Shown: positions 6,489 through 6,680 of the stretch, piece by piece
How the letters are laid out: each line of letters begins with the position of its first letter
Position numbering within the stretch: the stretch's first letter is position 1
Assembly: GCA_017455945.1 (NCBI GenBank)
Contig: JAFTLM010000092.1
Coordinates: 1-6,680, forward strand
Origin: Clostridia bacterium
GTDB taxonomy: Bacteria > Bacillota > Clostridia > Oscillospirales > CAG-272
Direction: 5' to 3'
DNA length: 6,680 nucleotides
The notes under the pieces: generated by a model
Database searches by the model: none
The model's input: the letters and a program-made list of their open reading frames with translations, nothing else
Told to the model about the DNA's origin: nothing
Made by a program: the position numbers and the translations under genes

Positions 6489-6502
6489 TAACATATATCA
6501 TC

Positions 6503-6537
6503 AAAAAAGAGGCTGTCTCTTGGACAGCCTCTTTTTT
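6503..6537 (+). terminator. Strong intrinsic terminator of the marR-ligase operon
   Basis: GAGGCTGTC (6509-6517) pairs with GACAGCCTC (6523-6531) around a TCTTG loop. A6 before the stem and T6 after it extend the pairing to 15 bp and supply the U-tract. It begins 14 nt after the ligase stop codon. The flanking A and T runs make it able to act on both strands. Confidence 0.95.
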
Positions 6538-6556
6538 GTAAACATACTGGTAAATT

Positions 6557-6680
6557 ATAGTTTAGCGGTGGAGAGAACGGGGGAACGGGTCGCTTTTTTG
6601 CAAAAAAGCTCCGCAAAAAACCTTTCTGATGAAAGTTTTTTTGATTGTTTTGTGCGTTGCCGTTCACTCGTCGGCTGAAC
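6557..6680 (-). repeat. Right copy of the inverted repeat, cut by the window end
   Basis: This is the reverse complement of 169-291, with a seven-base instead of six-base homopolymer (6636-6642) and one C/T difference. It carries the same 18-bp palindrome at 6592-6609 and the same hairpin at 6615-6642 (CTTTC/GAAAG stem, TGAT loop). Its inner end lies 19 nt past the terminator, the same spacing as on the left. The match is still perfect at the last base of the window, so the element surely continues outside. Confidence 0.92.

Overview
This window looks like a chromosomal segment from an anaerobic Firmicute of the Clostridia, probably a gut relative of Ruminococcus or the Oscillospiraceae. That placement is inferred from three things: AGGAGG-type ribosome sites, near-consensus sigma-A promoters in AT-rich gaps, and the sequence style of the beta-galactosidase, for example an SNSCGP motif at its C-terminus. 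No rRNA, tRNA, CRISPR array or transposase gene is visible.

Layout. Positions 1-343 have no convincing gene. They hold a dispersed repeat whose best-defined part (169-291) recurs in inverted orientation at the right edge (6557-6680), followed by the lacZ terminator. A GH2 beta-galactosidase gene (lacZ, 344-3295) reads leftward. A 126-bp divergent promoter region (3296-3421) separates it from a rightward AraC-family regulator (3422-4228), which is the obvious candidate controller of lacZ. After an 89-bp gap carrying a fully consensus promoter and a 16-bp palindromic operator comes a rightward two-gene operon: a MarR-family regulator (4318-4773) and an AMP-forming acyl-CoA synthetase (4800-6488). 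A strong hairpin terminator (6503-6537) closes it, and the second repeat copy begins 19 nt later.

How the genes work together. There are two independent regulator-plus-enzyme modules. In the first, AraC/LacZ, a sugar-sensing activator probably switches on a cytoplasmic beta-galactosidase. In the second, MarR/acyl-CoA ligase, a repressor probably controls its own operon by blocking the promoter, with the carboxylic acid substrate or acyl-CoA product as a plausible inducer. Nothing in the sequence links the two modules metabolically, and no transporter is present.

The least ordinary signal is the flanking repeat. Two copies, identical over about 123 bp except for one substitution and one A-run length change, face each other across the four genes. 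Each starts exactly 19 nt beyond a terminator. I saw no clear evidence of a wholly new gene system. The genes belong to known families, and the novelty lies in the repeat and in the compact promoter and operator arrangements.
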